Made by a program: the position numbers and the translations under genes. Of a stretch of DNA of 64,000 nucleotides, positions 8,142 to 16,482 are shown in pieces. The stretch lies in NCBI GenBank assembly GCA_963743575.1, contig CAVUQC010000007.1:620001-684000 (forward strand), written 5' to 3'. This DNA is from DASUPK01 sp963743575. Lineage in GTDB: Bacteria; Actinomycetota; Thermoleophilia; Solirubrobacterales; 70-9. Every line of letters begins with the position of its first letter. The first letter of the stretch is position 1. A model generated the notes under the pieces. That model was not told the DNA's origin and searched no databases. It saw only the letters and a program-made list of their open reading frames with translations.

Positions 8142-9353
8142 GTGCCCGGTTCGGAAGCGCCCCATCTCGATCCGGGGTCCGTCTGGCTCGACGCCCGCGG
8201 AACCCAGAGCGTCGGCCATGCCGAACGCGGCATCGCCCGCTACGTGACCGAGCACGCTCGCGCTCTGCTGGAGCTGGCTCCCGAGACGATCGGTGGCATC
8301 GGGCTGAGCCCGGATGTGCCGGTGCCGCCGGCCGCCGCGCTGCTTCAGGAGTCCGCCAAGTCCGTCTGGCAGACGCGCGAGCGGGGCCCCGCCGGCGGCG
8401 TCCCTCCGATCTACCACGTCATGTCGCCCTTCGAGGCCGAGCTCGATCTGGAGGAGATCTGGCCCCGCTGGAGTCGCGGCTCGCGCCTCGTGGTCACCCT
8501 TTATGACCTGATCCCGCTGATCATGCGCGAGCGCTACAACGCGGACTGGGGGTACATGGCGACGGCCTGGATCGCGCGCCTCGGCCTATTGGGTTCAGCG
8601 CAGGGGATCCTGACCATCTCCCAGCGAACCGCCGACGACGCGATGGAGCACCTGAACGTGCCGGAGGAGCGGATCACGGTGATCGACTCGGGCGTTTCGG
8701 ACCGCTTCTCCTCCCTGGTGCGGACGAAGGAGGAGGCTGACTCGATCCTCCGCGCCGAGCTGCCGAAGGTCCGGCCCGGCTTCCTCCTCTACGTCGGTGG
8801 CGTCGACTACCGCAAGAACCTCGAGGGCGCCATCCGCGGATACGCCGAGCTTCCAGCCTCGATGCGCGATGCCCACCAGCTGGTGATCGCGTGCAACCTC
8901 GCCCCCCACCTGCGCTTCACCCTTCGAATCTTCGCCCGGCGCCTCGGCATCGAGTCACGCAACCTGCTGCTCACCGGCTTCGTCTCCGATCGCGACCTGG
9001 CCGCGCTCTACCGGAGCTGCGAGCTCTTCGTCTTCCCCTCCCTCTACGAGGGCGCCGGACTGCCGATCCTCGAGGCGATGACGTGCGGCGCTCCCGTCGC
9101 CTCGAGCAACACCTCGGCGATGCCGGAGCTCCTCGGCGACCTCGACGCGACCTTCGACCCCGCTGACCCGGCCGACATCGCCCGAGCTGTCCGAGAGGCC
9201 CTCGAGACGCCCGGGAAGCTGGGGGCCCTGCGCGAGCGCTCGCGCCGGCGGGTCGCCATCTACACCTGGGAGCGAGTGGCGCAGCGGACGCTCGAGGGCT
9301 ATGAGCGAGCGCTCGAGGTGCCACTCGACCGCACCGAGCCGGCGATCTCGTGA
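8142..9353 (+). CDS. GT4-type glycosyltransferase (mannosyltransferase-like)
   Basis: The protein (403 aa, GTG start) begins with VWLDARGTQSVGHAERGIARYV, like GT4 enzymes that act on O-antigen or exopolysaccharide. The N-terminal domain contains VVTLYDLIPLIM. The C-terminal domain has FLLYVGGVDYRKNLEGAI, LLTGFVSDRDLAALYRSCE and the donor-site FPSLYEGAGLPILEAM. Its stop codon overlaps the GTG of the following dehydratase (GTGA), which implies translational coupling between a transferase and the enzyme that may make its donor. Confidence 0.82.
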   Translation: MPGSEAPHLDPGSVWLDARGTQSVGHAERGIARYVTEHARALLELAPETIGGIGLSPDVPVPPAAALLQESAKSVWQTRERGPAGGVPPIYHVMSPFEAELDLEEIWPRWSRGSRLVVTLYDLIPLIMRERYNADWGYMATAWIARLGLLGSAQGILTISQRTADDAMEHLNVPEERITVIDSGVSDRFSSLVRTKEEADSILRAELPKVRPGFLLYVGGVDYRKNLEGAIRGYAELPASMRDAHQLVIACNLAPHLRFTLRIFARRLGIESRNLLLTGFVSDRDLAALYRSCELFVFPSLYEGAGLPILEAMTCGAPVASSNTSAMPELLGDLDATFDPADPADIARAVREALETPGKLGALRERSRRRVAIYTWERVAQRTLEGYERALEVPLDRTEPAIS

Positions 9354-10315
9354 AGCGCGCCCTGATCACCGGGATCAGCGGCCAGGACGGCAGCTACCTC
9401 ACCGAGCTCCTGCTCAAAAAGGGCTACGAGGTTCACGGCCTCGTGCACGGCTCCGCCGACCGTCCCTTCGAACGTCTCGAGCCGGTGATCGACCGGATCA
9501 AGCTCTACCCCGGCGACCTGCTCGACGAGTCCTCGCTCGTCGACGTCCTGCGGCAGGCGCAACCGGACGAGATCTACAACCTGGCGGCGATGTCCTCGGT
9601 GGCGCAGTCGTGGCGGCTGGCGGTCGCGACGGCGGAGTACACCGCGGTCGGGGTCACCAGGCTGCTCGAGGGGATCCGCGAGGTCTGCCCCGAGGCCCGC
9701 TTCTACCAGGCCTCCTCATCCGAGATGTTCGGGCGCGCCCAGGAGACCCCACAGAGCGAGAGCACCCCCTTCTATCCCCGCAGCCCCTACGGCGTGGCCA
9801 AGGCCTACGGCCACTTCATCACCGTGAACTACCGGGAGAGCTTCGGCCTCTACACGAGCTCCGGAATCCTCTTCAACCACGAGTCGCCCCGACGCGGCGA
9901 GTCCTTCGTCACCCGGCGAATCAGCCAGGGAGTGGCCCGGATCAAGCTCGGCCTCGCGGACGAGCTGGTTCTCGGCAATCTCGAGGCCCGCCGCGATTGG
10001 GGCTTCGCGAAGGAGTACGTCGAGGCGATGTGGCTGATGCTCCAGCAGGATCAGCCCACCGACTTTGTGATCGGAACCGGAGTCGCACATTCGGTGGAGG
10101 ACTTCGTGGACGCCGCCTTCGCCTGCGTTGACCTGCGGCGCGAGGACCACGTCCGGATCGATCAGGACCTCGTGCGCCCCGCGGACATCGAGGAGGTGGT
10201 CGCCGATCCCAGGAGAGCCAAGGGGATCCTCGGCTGGGAGGCGCGCGTGGGGTTCGAGGAGTTGGTCGAGCTGATGGTCAGGGCCGACCTCGACACCCTC
10301 TCGGCTTCAGCCTGA
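9350..10315 (+). CDS. gmd: GDP-mannose 4,6-dehydratase (copy 1)
   Basis: This NADP-dependent extended SDR (321 aa) converts GDP-mannose to GDP-4-keto-6-deoxy-mannose. Features seen are ALITGISGQDGSYLTELLL at the N-terminus, the active-site region FYQASSSEMFG, catalytic YGVAK in PRSPYGVAKAYGHF, and ILFNHESPRRGESFVTRRI, all hallmarks of Gmd. Compared with the second copy (30189-31223) it is shorter and has a more divergent loop after GLVHGSADRP, in place of the usual RRSS segment. The C-terminus ends near ELVELMV. It is the last gene of its operon. Confidence 0.85.
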   Translation: MKRALITGISGQDGSYLTELLLKKGYEVHGLVHGSADRPFERLEPVIDRIKLYPGDLLDESSLVDVLRQAQPDEIYNLAAMSSVAQSWRLAVATAEYTAVGVTRLLEGIREVCPEARFYQASSSEMFGRAQETPQSESTPFYPRSPYGVAKAYGHFITVNYRESFGLYTSSGILFNHESPRRGESFVTRRISQGVARIKLGLADELVLGNLEARRDWGFAKEYVEAMWLMLQQDQPTDFVIGTGVAHSVEDFVDAAFACVDLRREDHVRIDQDLVRPADIEEVVADPRRAKGILGWEARVGFEELVELMVRADLDTLSASA

Positions 10316-10331
10316 GCTCGGTCTGATTTCG

Positions 10332-10345
10332 AAAACCGCGGTTTT
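10332..10345. repeat. Perfect 14-base palindrome downstream of gmd copy 1
   Basis: AAAACCGCGGTTTT is self-complementary over its whole length. It lies 17 bases after the gmd stop and 55 bases before the SnoaL-like start. The T-run after a short GC core could make a weak intrinsic terminator for gmd, or the symmetry could be a dimeric repressor site. Confidence 0.5.
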
Positions 10346-10372
10346 GCATGAAAAAGCGGCGGTTCGTCGAGA

Positions 10373-10378
10373 GATACT
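10373..10378 (+). promoter_or_regulatory. -10 element, leaderless type, for SnoaL-like gene 1
   Basis: GATACT 8 bases before the ATG. The surrounding GAGATACTGCG...GGGC...ATGTCGGAG block is nearly identical to that before the second SnoaL-like gene (minus strand, 45153-45172). Confidence 0.5.
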
Positions 10379-10386
10379 GCGGGGCG

Positions 10387-10806
10387 ATGTCGGAGGAGAA
10401 CGTCGTGATCGTCCGCCGGGGGCTCGAAGAACTCCAGTCGGGGGTGGAACGAGGCGAGCCCGGTGCCGCCTTTGATCTGGGAGTCGTCGCCGACGATTTC
10501 GAGTGGATACTGGCGGGCCCGTTCGAGGGGCGATCGGTCTGGCGCGGCCGCCAGGGCTGGGTCGAGTTCATGCGCGCGTGGACCGAGCAGTTCGAGGGCT
10601 GGTCGATTCAGGTCGAACGCTTGATCGATGCCGGTGAGGACCGAGTTGTCGCACTCACGAGGCAGACGGCGACCGGAAAAGGGAGTGGCGTCCCGGTCGA
10701 ATGGGATGACGCCACGGTCTGCGAGCTGAAGGACGGACGCATAGTTCGGGCCACGAACTACAACAACCACGCCGAGGCCCTCGAAGCCACCGGGCTGTCG
10801 GAGTAG
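10387..10806 (+). CDS. SnoaL-like / NTF2-like domain protein (copy 1)
   Basis: A 139-residue alpha+beta-barrel protein of the NTF2-like superfamily, beginning MSEENVVIVRRGLEEL and ending ALEATGLSE. This is the pattern of SnoaL-like proteins abundant in actinobacteria. The fold forms a small cone-shaped pocket used either as an enzyme (cyclase or isomerase) or as a binding module; the ligand is unknown. A paralogue with the same ending (ALEAAGLSE) is at 44748-45155. The start at 10387 was chosen over 10348 because the -10 box and the sequence shared with the paralogue end there. Confidence 0.72.
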   Translation: MSEENVVIVRRGLEELQSGVERGEPGAAFDLGVVADDFEWILAGPFEGRSVWRGRQGWVEFMRAWTEQFEGWSIQVERLIDAGEDRVVALTRQTATGKGSGVPVEWDDATVCELKDGRIVRATNYNNHAEALEATGLSE

Positions 10807-10839
10807 CGCTCTGGACGAGAAACGGCGCTTTCCAGTGAG

Positions 10840-11015
10840 CCGCGGCTTCGCTCGGGCTGTATCCCGAAGATGCGCTCGCGCTCCTCGCCGGTCGCCTCGC
10901 TGGCGACGACATCGATCGTGGGGCAAGCGGGTCGACGCGGCTCCTACCCGACTTCGCGCCGGTGTGGTGCAGCAACAGCAGCGGGCTCCCCTCGAACCTG
11001 CCGCCCGAGTTCAAG
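10840..11015 (-). pseudogene. Decayed DDN-family (F420-dependent nitroreductase-like) fragment
   Basis: On the minus strand one frame reads GGRFEGSPLLLLHHTGAKSG followed by RSRVDPL (about 11007-10930). This matches the conserved N-terminal third of DDN-type deazaflavin-dependent reductases. The central domain is then missing, and a shifted frame resumes with a C-terminal-like TIDVVASEATGEERERIF (from about 10919). No start codon or intact frame links the pieces. The gene therefore seems to have suffered an internal deletion and frameshift. The 10807-11037 interval holds nothing else that I can support. Confidence 0.5.
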
Positions 11016-11037
11016 GAGGTCGGACCTGCCGGCGGCC

Positions 11038-12006
11038 TCATTCGTGGCCGCGAACCTTTCGCGCTCTTTCGACCAGCGGATACGCGCGCCGCTTCATCCG
11101 CTCGCCGATCGAGACCGTCGGCGGCATCTCCGGCGCCCGCCGCCGCCATTCGGCCGAGCTCAGTCCGGACTTGACCAGGGCGACGTGGACGCTGGTCCAG
11201 AGGAACTGCTCGTGCCGGAGCACCAGGTGCGGATAGCGACTCCAGCCGCGGATGCCCGCCTCCTGGTCCGCGATCGCCTCGCTCATCTCGATCGCGCCGG
11301 CGCGCGTCTCGTCGGAGACGCTCAGCTTCATCGGCGTGGCCGGGTCCCACCAGAGCCCATCGAGGAGCAGCGCCCTCAGCTCCGGCTCGTCGAAGCGGAG
11401 CAGGCCCGGGTAGCCGATGTGATCGCCCTCCAGACGGAACTCGGTCGCCAGCGCGAGTATCCCGCCCGGCCGCAGTAACCGGAACATCTCCTCGACGCTG
11501 CGGCGCACGTCCGGGAAGTCCCCGAAGTGCTCGATCGAGCTCGAGGAGAAGATTGCGTCAAACGACTCGTCCTCGAAAGAGAGGTCGAGCGCATCCATGT
11601 GCCTGACGGTGAGCCGCTCCGGATTCCATTCGCCGTCCCAGTAGCGGCCGGGGTCGGTGAGCATGTCGGCGCTCGAGTCGCTCCCGGACCAGTTGTCCTC
11701 GGTCTCGTAGAGATCGGTCGCGACCACCTCGCCGACGTGCCGGGTGAGCCAATACACCGTCGCCTCGCGGCCCGCGCCCACGCCGAGAACCCTGGCGTCA
11801 TCGCGGAGGACGCCGAGAGACCGGAAGGCGCGAAGCGTCATCGCGACCTCCCAGTACTTCCGGTATTCCCGGCCCGTTGGAAAGTCGGGATCGCCGAAGT
11901 GCTCGCGATCGGACGCGTAGACGTCGCGGATCAGCTCCCGGAGCCCGGGGTCGGAGAAGTCCTCGAGCTCGCAGAGCTTGCAGTGACTGAGAGGCCCGCC
12001 TGCCAT
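11038..12006 (-). CDS. SAM-dependent methyltransferase (class I)
   Basis: The protein (322 aa) opens with a short Cys-containing stretch (HCKLCELEDF), then has a Rossmann-like domain with VLGVGAGREATVYWLTRH as motif I and VVATDLYE as the acidic strand-2 end. DALDLSFEDESFDAIFSSSSIEHFGD covers motifs II and III, and RLLRPGGILALATEFRLEG is the post-motif segment. It probably methylates a sugar, glycolipid or lipid-linked intermediate, given its place between glycan genes. A TAGATT box lies 6 bases before the ATG. The target cannot be named. Confidence 0.78.
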   Translation of the reverse strand: MAGGPLSHCKLCELEDFSDPGLRELIRDVYASDREHFGDPDFPTGREYRKYWEVAMTLRAFRSLGVLRDDARVLGVGAGREATVYWLTRHVGEVVATDLYETEDNWSGSDSSADMLTDPGRYWDGEWNPERLTVRHMDALDLSFEDESFDAIFSSSSIEHFGDFPDVRRSVEEMFRLLRPGGILALATEFRLEGDHIGYPGLLRFDEPELRALLLDGLWWDPATPMKLSVSDETRAGAIEMSEAIADQEAGIRGWSRYPHLVLRHEQFLWTSVHVALVKSGLSSAEWRRRAPEMPPTVSIGERMKRRAYPLVERARKVRGHE

Positions 12007-12012
12007 CCGGCC

Positions 12013-12018
12013 AATCTA
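12013..12018 (-). promoter_or_regulatory. -10 element, leaderless type, for the methyltransferase gene
   Basis: TAGATT on the minus strand, 6 bases before the ATG at 12006. Confidence 0.4.
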
Positions 12019-12066
12019 ACCGCGCCAACGCCGAATCAGCGCCCTAGACTCCCGGCCGAGGCAGCC

Positions 12067-13242
12067 ATGAGCGGCATCTCCGTACCTGAAATCGCCGAGC
12101 GACCGGCGGATCCCTCGACGCTTGGGGTGTCTGTGGTCATCCCCTGTCTGAACGAGGCCGAGTCCATCGAGGCATGCGTGCGCGCGGCGCACAAAGCGCT
12201 CGACGAGGGCGGGTACCTGGGCGAGGTCGTGGTAGTCGACAACGGGTCCACCGATGGCAGTGGAGAGCTCGCGGCAGGCGCGGGCGCCCGGGTCGTCGTC
12301 GAGCCGAGACGGGGCTATGGCAACGCCTATCTCGCGGGCCTCGCCGCCGCCCGCGGCCGCTACATCGTGATGCTCGACGCCGACTTGACCTACGACGCCG
12401 GCGAGCTGCCCCGCTTCGTCGCCGCGCTCGAGGATGGCGGCGACATGGTGCTGGGGGACCGGATGGAGGGGATCCAGCCAGGAGCGATGCCCTGGCTCCA
12501 TCGCCGTGTCGGGAACCCCGTGCTCACCGGGCTCCTCAACCGCCTCTTCGGCACCGAGGTGAAAGATGCGCATTGCGGGATGCGGGCGGTTCGGCGCGAC
12601 GTCCTGCCACGGCTCGATCTGCGGACGAGCGGGATGGAGCTCGCCTCGGAGATGGTGATCCGGGCAGCCAAGGCCGGTCTCGAGATCCGCCAGTTCCCGA
12701 TCGAGTACCACCCGCGCCAGGGTGTGTCGAAGCTCTCGACCTGGAGCGACGGCTGGCGGCATCTCCGCTTTCTGCTGATCCACAGCCCGCGGCACCTGTT
12801 CCTGATTCCCGGCACCGTGATGGTCGCCGCCGGCACACTGATCATGGCCATCGTCCTCACCGGCGTCTCGATCCTCGGCCGGGACTGGGGCATCCACGCG
12901 GAGATCGCGGGGTCGCTCCTGGTCGTGCTCGGGGTGCAGCTGCTCGCCCTCGGCCTCTGCGCTCGCGCCTACGGCGTCTACTTCATGGGCGAGACGGACG
13001 ACTGGTTCGGGCGAATGCGGAACCGCTACAGGCTCGAGCATGGGCTGCTGATCGGTGGCGCCATCGCGGTCGCCGGGCTGATCTCGGGCGGCGTCCTGCT
13101 CGGGATGTGGATCGACAACGGCTTCGGCAGCCTCGCCGAGGGGCAGCTCGCGGTGTTTGCCGCCACCTTGGTGACAGTCGGCGCACAGGTGTTCTTCACC
13201 TCGTTCCTGCTCTCGATAATCGGCCTGCGGCGACCCGAGTAG
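12067..13242 (+). CDS. GT2 glycosyltransferase with C-terminal membrane domain (DPM1/GtrB-like)
   Basis: The 391-residue protein has an N-terminal GT-A domain: VSVVIPCLNEAESIEACV, VVVVDNGSTDGS, and the metal-binding DADLTYD at about 106-112. The catalytic region includes KDAHCGMRAVRRD. At least four membrane helices follow (HLFLIPGTVMVAAGTLIMAI onward). Such enzymes transfer a sugar from a nucleotide to polyprenyl phosphate at the inner leaflet. The adjacent membrane proteins (13243, 13890) suggest the lipid-linked sugar is used by a GT-C enzyme. It abuts the next gene directly (TAG then ATG). Confidence 0.82.
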   Translation: MSGISVPEIAERPADPSTLGVSVVIPCLNEAESIEACVRAAHKALDEGGYLGEVVVVDNGSTDGSGELAAGAGARVVVEPRRGYGNAYLAGLAAARGRYIVMLDADLTYDAGELPRFVAALEDGGDMVLGDRMEGIQPGAMPWLHRRVGNPVLTGLLNRLFGTEVKDAHCGMRAVRRDVLPRLDLRTSGMELASEMVIRAAKAGLEIRQFPIEYHPRQGVSKLSTWSDGWRHLRFLLIHSPRHLFLIPGTVMVAAGTLIMAIVLTGVSILGRDWGIHAEIAGSLLVVLGVQLLALGLCARAYGVYFMGETDDWFGRMRNRYRLEHGLLIGGAIAVAGLISGGVLLGMWIDNGFGSLAEGQLAVFAATLVTVGAQVFFTSFLLSIIGLRRPE

Positions 13243-13890
13243 ATGAAGGAGCGCCTGGCGGCTGCGGCCGCGGGACTCGTCCTGATCGCCGCGGCGCTCA
13301 TCGCCTTCTCGCTGAGCTCGCGGCCCGTCACGGCGGCCACCAACACCGTGGAGCCGATCACCCCGAGCGTCTTCCTGGACGCCGGGGGCCGGGAATGTCA
13401 GCTGATCGGCCGCATCCCGGCGGGAGCCGATCGGGTTCGGCTGCTCATCACCTATGTGACGGGCGGGGCAAACCACCTGCACCTGGAGATCACCGACCGC
13501 CGCGGGCTGGTCGCGCGCGGAGATACGAAGGACATCGGGATTGGCGAGACGCTGGTCACGCTCAGGCCGCGCACCCGCCTCTCCCGCCAGGCCCAGATCT
13601 GTTTCTCCAACCCGGGCCAGGGCAGGATCGTGCTGGGCGGTGGCCCGAAGCGGGTTCCGACCACAGCGCCCGGCCACACAGCTGACAGGCACAACGTCGC
13701 CAGCGTGATCTTCGTCTTCCCCGGCTCCGCCAGCTGGATCTCACAGACAGGCAGCGTCGCCGACCGCTATGCGAATGCCCAGAGCGGCCCGCTCGGGGGC
13801 TGGACGGTTTGGGCGGCCGCGCTGATCGCCATCTGCGCTGCGGCTCTTGCGATCTACTCCGTCGTGATCCTCCCGGGACGGCCGTCGTAA
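13243..13890 (+). CDS. Membrane-anchored extracytoplasmic protein of unknown function
   Basis: I do not recognise this 215-residue family. An N-terminal hydrophobic segment (AAAAAGLVLIAAALIAFSL) is followed by an extracytoplasmic, beta-rich region (residues about 35-180) with two cysteines (in RECQL and QICFS) that could form a disulfide. A second membrane helix near the C-terminus (VWAAALIAICAAALAIYSVV) precedes a short tail. It lies directly between a polyprenyl-phosphate glycosyltransferase and a GT-C-like protein and overlaps the latter by one base. An accessory role in sugar transfer on the outer face is therefore plausible. Confidence 0.7.
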   Translation: MKERLAAAAAGLVLIAAALIAFSLSSRPVTAATNTVEPITPSVFLDAGGRECQLIGRIPAGADRVRLLITYVTGGANHLHLEITDRRGLVARGDTKDIGIGETLVTLRPRTRLSRQAQICFSNPGQGRIVLGGGPKRVPTTAPGHTADRHNVASVIFVFPGSASWISQTGSVADRYANAQSGPLGGWTVWAAALIAICAAALAIYSVVILPGRPS

Positions 13891-15449
13891 TGGCCACTGC
13901 GAGCGACCTGCTGCGCCGCACGCAGGAGACGCGGGAACGCAGGCAGGTCCCGGCCCCGAGCAGATCGGGCGGTCGCTTCCGGCTTCCGACTGCGGCCTGG
14001 GTCTGCTTCGCCGTGGCGTTTCTGAACGCGGTCGTCTGGGGCCTGATCACCCCCCTCTTCCAGGTGCCGGACGAAGCCGGCCATTTCGCCTACGTCCAGC
14101 GCATCGCCGAGACCGGAAAGCCTCCGATCGGGAAGTTCGACGTCCAGCACTTCTCACAGGAAGAGCGCCGTCTGATCGACACGATCCGGTGGAAGGCCGT
14201 TCAGCGCCGCAAGGACGTTCGGGTGCCCGGAACGGCGAACTACCAGAAGCAACTCCAGCAGGACGTCAGCACCTCCTATGACCGCTCGAACCGGGGCGGG
14301 TACACGACTGACACCAACAATCCGCCTCTCTACTACTTCACGGCCGCGGGCATCTATCACCTCTCGCCCTGGACCTCGCTCCCCGACCGGGTTCACTTCC
14401 TGCGGCTCTTCTCCGCCCTGCTCACGGCCTGCACCGTGCTGCTGATCTTCCTCTTTCTGAGAGAGCTGCTGCCGAGCACCCCGTGGGCCTGGGCGGTCGG
14501 CGCACTCGCGGTCGCCTTCCAACCGATGTTCGCCTTCACGGCGAGCGGCGTGACGAGCGACAGCGTCCTCTACCTCGCATCCGCCGGGGTCTTCTACACG
14601 CTGGCCCTGGCGTTCAGGCGCGGGCTGACAGCCTCCCGCGGCCTGGCGATCGGGGGGTTCGCCGCCATCGGGATCCTCTCCAAGATGAACATGATCGGCC
14701 TGGCGCCGGGGATCCTGGTGGGGATCGCGGCGCTGGTGCTGAGGGAGGCGAAGCGGCGCCGCGGAGAGGCGTTCGACGGCGCGCTCGCGGCGTTCGCCGT
14801 GGTCCTGGTCCCACTCGGGGTCTACATGCTGCTCAACTCCACCATCTGGCACCGCGGCCTCTACTTCGGCCACGGCGGGGTCCAGGGGCCAACCGGGATC
14901 GTGGTTCCTGGATCGACCCAGACGGCGTCGGCGACCCTGAGCGACGCGTTCAACTACATGTGGCAGTTCTACCTCCCGCGCCTGCCCTCCATGCACGCGG
15001 TCTTCGAGTTCTACCCGCTGCGGCAGATCTGGTTCAACGGCTTCATCGGCGAGTTCGGCTGGCTCGACACGAAGTTCGCGAATTGGGTCTATGACCTCGC
15101 CCTCGTGATCGCCGTCGGGATCCTGGTCCTCGCCGGCCGGGAGCTGTACAGGCTGCGGAGCGTGATCCGCTCGAGGCTGGGAGAGCTGGTCACCTATCTG
15201 ACCCTGATTGGCGGCCTGCTCCTCCTGATCGGCGCGGTGAGCTACATCGCCCGGATCGGCGGCGCGACCGGCTATGAGCAGCCTCGCTACCTGTTCCCGT
15301 TGATGGCCCTGTACGGCGCCCTGATCGCAATCGCCGCCCGAGGGGCAGGTCGCCGCTACGGCCCGGCGGTCGGCGTGCTCCTCGTCTGCCTCGCCGTCGC
15401 CCACTCTGCGGCGGCCATGCTGCTCACCCTCACCCGGTTCTACGGCTGA
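13890..15449 (+). CDS. Polytopic membrane protein, DUF2142/GT-C-like
   Basis: The 519-residue protein has about 11-12 hydrophobic segments. Right after the first one it carries PLFQVPDEAGHFAYVQ, the acidic first-loop motif typical of DUF2142 and related GT-C glycosyltransferases. Long extracytoplasmic loops contain TDTNNPPLYYF. GT-C enzymes use polyprenyl-phosphate sugars on the outer face of the membrane, which fits the upstream DPM1/GtrB-like gene. The start at 13890 overlaps the preceding stop (TAATG). Catalytic function is inferred from the family; the acceptor is unknown. Confidence 0.75.
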   Translation: MATASDLLRRTQETRERRQVPAPSRSGGRFRLPTAAWVCFAVAFLNAVVWGLITPLFQVPDEAGHFAYVQRIAETGKPPIGKFDVQHFSQEERRLIDTIRWKAVQRRKDVRVPGTANYQKQLQQDVSTSYDRSNRGGYTTDTNNPPLYYFTAAGIYHLSPWTSLPDRVHFLRLFSALLTACTVLLIFLFLRELLPSTPWAWAVGALAVAFQPMFAFTASGVTSDSVLYLASAGVFYTLALAFRRGLTASRGLAIGGFAAIGILSKMNMIGLAPGILVGIAALVLREAKRRRGEAFDGALAAFAVVLVPLGVYMLLNSTIWHRGLYFGHGGVQGPTGIVVPGSTQTASATLSDAFNYMWQFYLPRLPSMHAVFEFYPLRQIWFNGFIGEFGWLDTKFANWVYDLALVIAVGILVLAGRELYRLRSVIRSRLGELVTYLTLIGGLLLLIGAVSYIARIGGATGYEQPRYLFPLMALYGALIAIAARGAGRRYGPAVGVLLVCLAVAHSAAAMLLTLTRFYG

Positions 15450-15453
15450 CCCC

Positions 15454-16482
15454 TTGCCCAGCGGGACCGGCGACGTCTGGCTGCTCGACCACGACGAGAT
15501 CATCGGCGGCGGACAGCGTTTCGGGCTCCGGCTCGTGGAGGCCCTCCGCGAATCGGGTCGGAACGCCGAGGTTGCCGGCGGGCTTTCCTTTCCGCGCCCG
15601 GCGCCATGGAACCCCGCCGTCCCGCCGGCCATCCGGCGAACCCGCCGCTTCCTGAGCGGCCTGGGTCCGGAGGCGATCGTGATCGGAAACCACCCGCGGG
15701 TCCACGCATACCTGTACGCTGCGGCGCCGCGCTCGGGCGGCCCCGCGATCGTCAACATCGCGCACGAGCGGGAGAGCGCCGGACGGGGGATCGCCCGCTT
15801 CGCCTACCGGCGCTTCGGTGCGCTGGTCGTGATCGGGGCAAACGCCGCGAGCGAGTACGCGGCGCGCCTTCCCGGCGTCGAGATCACCAAGGTCAACAAC
15901 TTCCTGGCCGCGGCCGACTTCGAGCGTGCCCGCGGCGAGCGGGTCCTCTCGCCGCACCACGACGAGAGCACCGTCGGCGTGCTTGCGCGGCTGATCCCCG
16001 AGAAGGGCGTCGCCGAGCTGATCGAGGAGCTTGCCGCGCCCGCCGTCCGCCCGAGCTGGCGGAATCTGGTGATCGCCGGAGGGAGGCAGGACGCCGCCTA
16101 CGCGGACCGGGTGGAGCGGCTGATCGAGGACCTCGGCCTGGCCGACCGTGTCCGCCTGATCGGGGAGACCGACGACGTGCCGGGCTTCCTCGGCTCCATC
16201 GACAAGCTCATGGTCCCCTCCGTCGGGAAGGAGGCCCAGCCCACCGCGATCATCGAGGCGCTCGCCCACGGCATCCCGGCGGTTGTTCGCGATCCCCTCT
16301 ACTCGCCGGACTTCGACGGGCTGCCCGTCGCTCGCTACGGCTCGGTGGATGAGCTCGCCGCGGCGCTGCGGGCGCCGCGCTCACCGGCGGCACCGATGGG
16401 CGAGCTGATCGCCCGATTCGGGCCCGAGCAGGCGATCGCGGGCGTCGACGCCGCCGCTCAGCTCGCCAGGGCGCGCTCGTAG
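15454..16482 (+). CDS. GT4-type glycosyltransferase
   Basis: The protein (342 aa, TTG start four bases after the previous stop) begins VWLLDHDEIIGGGQRFGLRL, a GT-B N-terminal loop. The donor domain shows VGVLARLIPEKGVAELIEEL, VRLIGETDDVPGFL and VPSVGKEAQPTAIIEAL, where Glu of KEAQP aligns with the conserved GT4 donor-site glutamate. It is slightly shorter than the usual 370-400 residues. Its 3' end overlaps the convergent GT4 gene on the other strand by about 25 bases. Confidence 0.75.
   Translation: MPSGTGDVWLLDHDEIIGGGQRFGLRLVEALRESGRNAEVAGGLSFPRPAPWNPAVPPAIRRTRRFLSGLGPEAIVIGNHPRVHAYLYAAAPRSGGPAIVNIAHERESAGRGIARFAYRRFGALVVIGANAASEYAARLPGVEITKVNNFLAAADFERARGERVLSPHHDESTVGVLARLIPEKGVAELIEELAAPAVRPSWRNLVIAGGRQDAAYADRVERLIEDLGLADRVRLIGETDDVPGFLGSIDKLMVPSVGKEAQPTAIIEALAHGIPAVVRDPLYSPDFDGLPVARYGSVDELAAALRAPRSPAAPMGELIARFGPEQAIAGVDAAAQLARARS

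Noticed and set aside
14154..15758. 534-residue minus-strand open frame
   Set aside because: Antisense to a DUF2142-like membrane protein and low-complexity in composition; no recognisable domain.
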